From an uncultured Bacteroidota bacterium (GTDB taxonomy: Bacteria; Bacteroidota; Bacteroidia; B-17B0; Aurantibacillaceae), in contig CALMNJ010000175.1 in the NCBI GenBank assembly GCA_937868675.1, forward strand, positions 1-7,710: a stretch of 7,710 bases of DNA. The letters run 5' to 3'. Below the pieces are notes generated by a model. That model did no database searches. It saw only the letters and a list, made by a program, of their open reading frames with translations, and had not been told where the DNA came from. Below, in pieces: positions 6,632-7,710 of this stretch (position 1 is the stretch's first letter; every line of letters starts with the position of its first letter). A program made the translations under genes and the position numbers.

Positions 6632-7270
6632 ATGAAAAACTTATTCGCCTTTTTGTCGGTTTTATTTGCCTGTTCGTCCGCCTTTTCACAGGCTTTCAAC
6701 GGCAGCATAGATTTCAACTATGCAACCCAGAAAGACACCACTAAAAACGTTTATATCGTTAAAGACAAGCGTGTAAAGCTTGATCAATACTCAAAAAATG
6801 GTGCCACGGTGGAGGGAAGTTTTTTGTTTGACCTTAGCATTAACGAAATTAAATTTATTAATCCCAAGCGCAAATTATGGGGCAAGCAAAAAAGCGAAAC
6901 GCCTCAGGTAATTAAGGGTCAGTGTGTAGTTACCAAGGGCGGCGGAACAAAAACAATTGCCGGTGTAAAATGTACTGAGTATACTGTGAAAAACGCTGAT
7001 GAAAATACTATTGTTACGTTTTGGATTTGTAACGAACACTTTGATTTTTTTATTCCCTTAATAAAACTCTGGAACCGTAAAGACAAACAAAGTATTTATT
7101 TTGGCCAAATAAAGGACCTGAAAACAGGCCAGATGCCAATGATGAGCGAGGAAAGACAAATCAGCGACGGGAAACTGCTTACCAAGCTGGAAGTGACTAA
7201 AATAAACAAAACTGTACCTGCAAACAGCGCGCTTGAAGTACCTGCAAACTACACGAAGTTCGAGCAGTAA
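6632..7270 (+). CDS. Secreted DUF4412-like protein of unknown function
   Basis: The protein has 212 residues. Residues 1-21 form a clear signal peptide: Lys2, a hydrophobic core, and a likely cut after AFSQA before FNG. The mature part opens with FNGSIDFNY, followed by Y-VKDKRVKLD (about 41-51), a segment of the form LFDLSINEIKFINPKRKLW, and TIAGVKCTEYTV. This succession (outer-strand opening, modified-residue strand, 'D...I.P..K.W', 'I.G.KC..Y.V') resembles DUF4412 and related Bacteroidota lipocalin-like beta proteins, which are exported and of unknown function. The match is from memory and has moderate certainty. Two cysteines remain in the mature part, at the KC motif and in WIC. The start is chosen because it precedes the signal peptide directly. 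It is a single gene: divergent from yraN and convergent with the kinase gene 12 bp downstream. Confidence 0.82.
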   Translation: MKNLFAFLSVLFACSSAFSQAFNGSIDFNYATQKDTTKNVYIVKDKRVKLDQYSKNGATVEGSFLFDLSINEIKFINPKRKLWGKQKSETPQVIKGQCVVTKGGGTKTIAGVKCTEYTVKNADENTIVTFWICNEHFDFFIPLIKLWNRKDKQSIYFGQIKDLKTGQMPMMSEERQISDGKLLTKLEVTKINKTVPANSALEVPANYTKFEQ

Positions 7271-7282
7271 TTCAAATTCAAA

Positions 7283-7710
7283 CTAAAGCAGCCATTTGGT
7301 TATTGCTTTAATGGCGGTATCAGTGCGTTGTTGCCCCAGCCCTGAAACAATAGTGTAGTTTTGCTTTTGCTTTTTAATTTCCTCCAGGTTCATTTCAAAA
7401 ATCAGGTTGCGGCTGTGTTTGTTGAGGCGCTGCGGATCGCTTTCCCAGGGCACATCATTATTAGTGACAAGATAAAAGCTATGGGCGCTGCGGATTAATT
7501 GTTCCTGAATATATCCCGGGGTGGTGTTGAATTCCAGCTCAGCCCAAATTTTAAGCGTAATAAGCGCTGTATCGCAGAACATTATCCCGTTAGCCTTAAC
7601 GGCAGCGGCCATTTCCAACTCGATTTGCCTTTGCGCTATTATTTCAAGATCGCTGAGTGTATAGTTGTATATATCGGAATTATTAAAATATTCGCGGGCA
7701 TATTCGGGTA
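7283..7710 (-). CDS. NadR-like P-loop kinase / AAA family ATPase, C-terminal part (cut by window edge)
   Basis: The frame runs open to the window end, and 141 complete codons of the C-terminal part are visible. The N-terminus with the Walker A loop lies outside. Visible motifs, in order, are PEYAREYF (the first complete codons), the DLEIIAQRQIELE helix, the strand IMFCDT (7568-7585), LKIWAELEF, DVPWESDPQR, and a final R-DTAIKAI helix. This succession is that of the ribosylnicotinamide kinase domain of NadR, which in many Bacteroidota occurs as a separate protein annotated as an AAA family ATPase. The domain phosphorylates nicotinamide riboside to NMN in NAD salvage; that activity is inferred here, not shown. 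Whether an NMN adenylyltransferase domain precedes it cannot be seen. The second Asp that I remember in the DTD motif is Ala here. An internal TTG at 7618 should not be taken as the start, because homology continues upstream of it. Confidence 0.85.
   Translation of the reverse strand, partial: PEYAREYFNNSDIYNYTLSDLEIIAQRQIELEMAAAVKANGIMFCDTALITLKIWAELEFNTTPGYIQEQLIRSAHSFYLVTNNDVPWESDPQRLNKHSRNLIFEMNLEEIKKQKQNYTIVSGLGQQRTDTAIKAITKWLL
7284..7315. repeat. Two interlocked inverted repeats between the convergent genes
   Basis: TAAAGCA (7284-7290) pairs with TGCTTTA (7304-7310), and GCCATT (7291-7296) pairs with AATGGC (7310-7315), sharing base 7310. The order is arm 1, arm 2, arm 1', arm 2', which is the layout of an H-type pseudoknot or of two mutually exclusive hairpins. 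It starts 13 bp after the stop of the DUF4412-like gene and lies in the last codons of the convergent kinase gene. There is no T-run on the plus side, so it is not a standard terminator. Confidence 0.4.

Noticed and set aside
7283..7618. Complete 111-residue gene starting at TTG 7618
   Set aside because: The same frame continues to the window end and encodes further NadR-like motifs (PEYAREYF and the DLEIIAQRQ helix), so the TTG is internal and the gene is cut by the window edge.

Overview
The window looks like a chromosomal segment of a member of the Bacteroidota. The evidence is the gene content: a DUF4296-type lipoprotein, a DUF4412-like secreted protein, a YafK-type L,D-transpeptidase with the Bacteroidota form of the active-site motif, an RluB-type pseudouridine synthase with a long basic N-terminal tail, and a NadR-like kinase domain. 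Start codons also lack clear Shine-Dalgarno sequences and sit behind A/T-rich leaders. The genus cannot be told from this sequence. The coding density is high and no gene is broken; only the last gene is cut, by the window edge. I see no mobile element, CRISPR array, tRNA or rRNA.

Layout. Positions 118-1259 (+) hold two genes that overlap by the four bases ATGA: a secreted L,D-transpeptidase-fold enzyme and a small DUF4296 lipoprotein. The lipoprotein gene runs tail to tail into 1240-2763 (-), a 507-residue secreted protein that I do not recognise. The two coding regions overlap by 20 bp. The unknown gene begins one base after the end of glmS (2765-4609, -), the glutamine-dependent glucosamine-6-phosphate synthase, so the two are probably co-transcribed. 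A 217-bp gap with a candidate promoter and a weak terminator-like hairpin separates glmS from an upstream pair in the same direction: yraN (6206-6580, -) and rluB (4827-6191, -), 14 bp apart. A 51-bp divergent intergenic stretch leads to a DUF4412-like secreted protein (6632-7270, +). That gene converges, with 12 bp between, on the C-terminal part of a NadR-like P-loop kinase (7283 to the window end, -).

How the genes relate. Cell-envelope themes recur: amino-sugar precursor synthesis (GlmS), peptidoglycan cross-link or anchor chemistry (YafK-type enzyme), and three exported proteins of unknown role. The yraN-rluB pair is housekeeping: a nuclease-fold protein of unknown role and an rRNA modification enzyme. 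No clear new defence or mobile system is visible. The points most worth a second look are the unknown secreted protein coupled to glmS, the 55-residue tandem duplication in the disordered tail of RluB, the cysteine-rich L,D-transpeptidase coupled to a lipoprotein, a pseudoknot-like pair of interlocked inverted repeats at the 3' end of the DUF4412-like gene, and a departure from the remembered consensus in the kinase domain.
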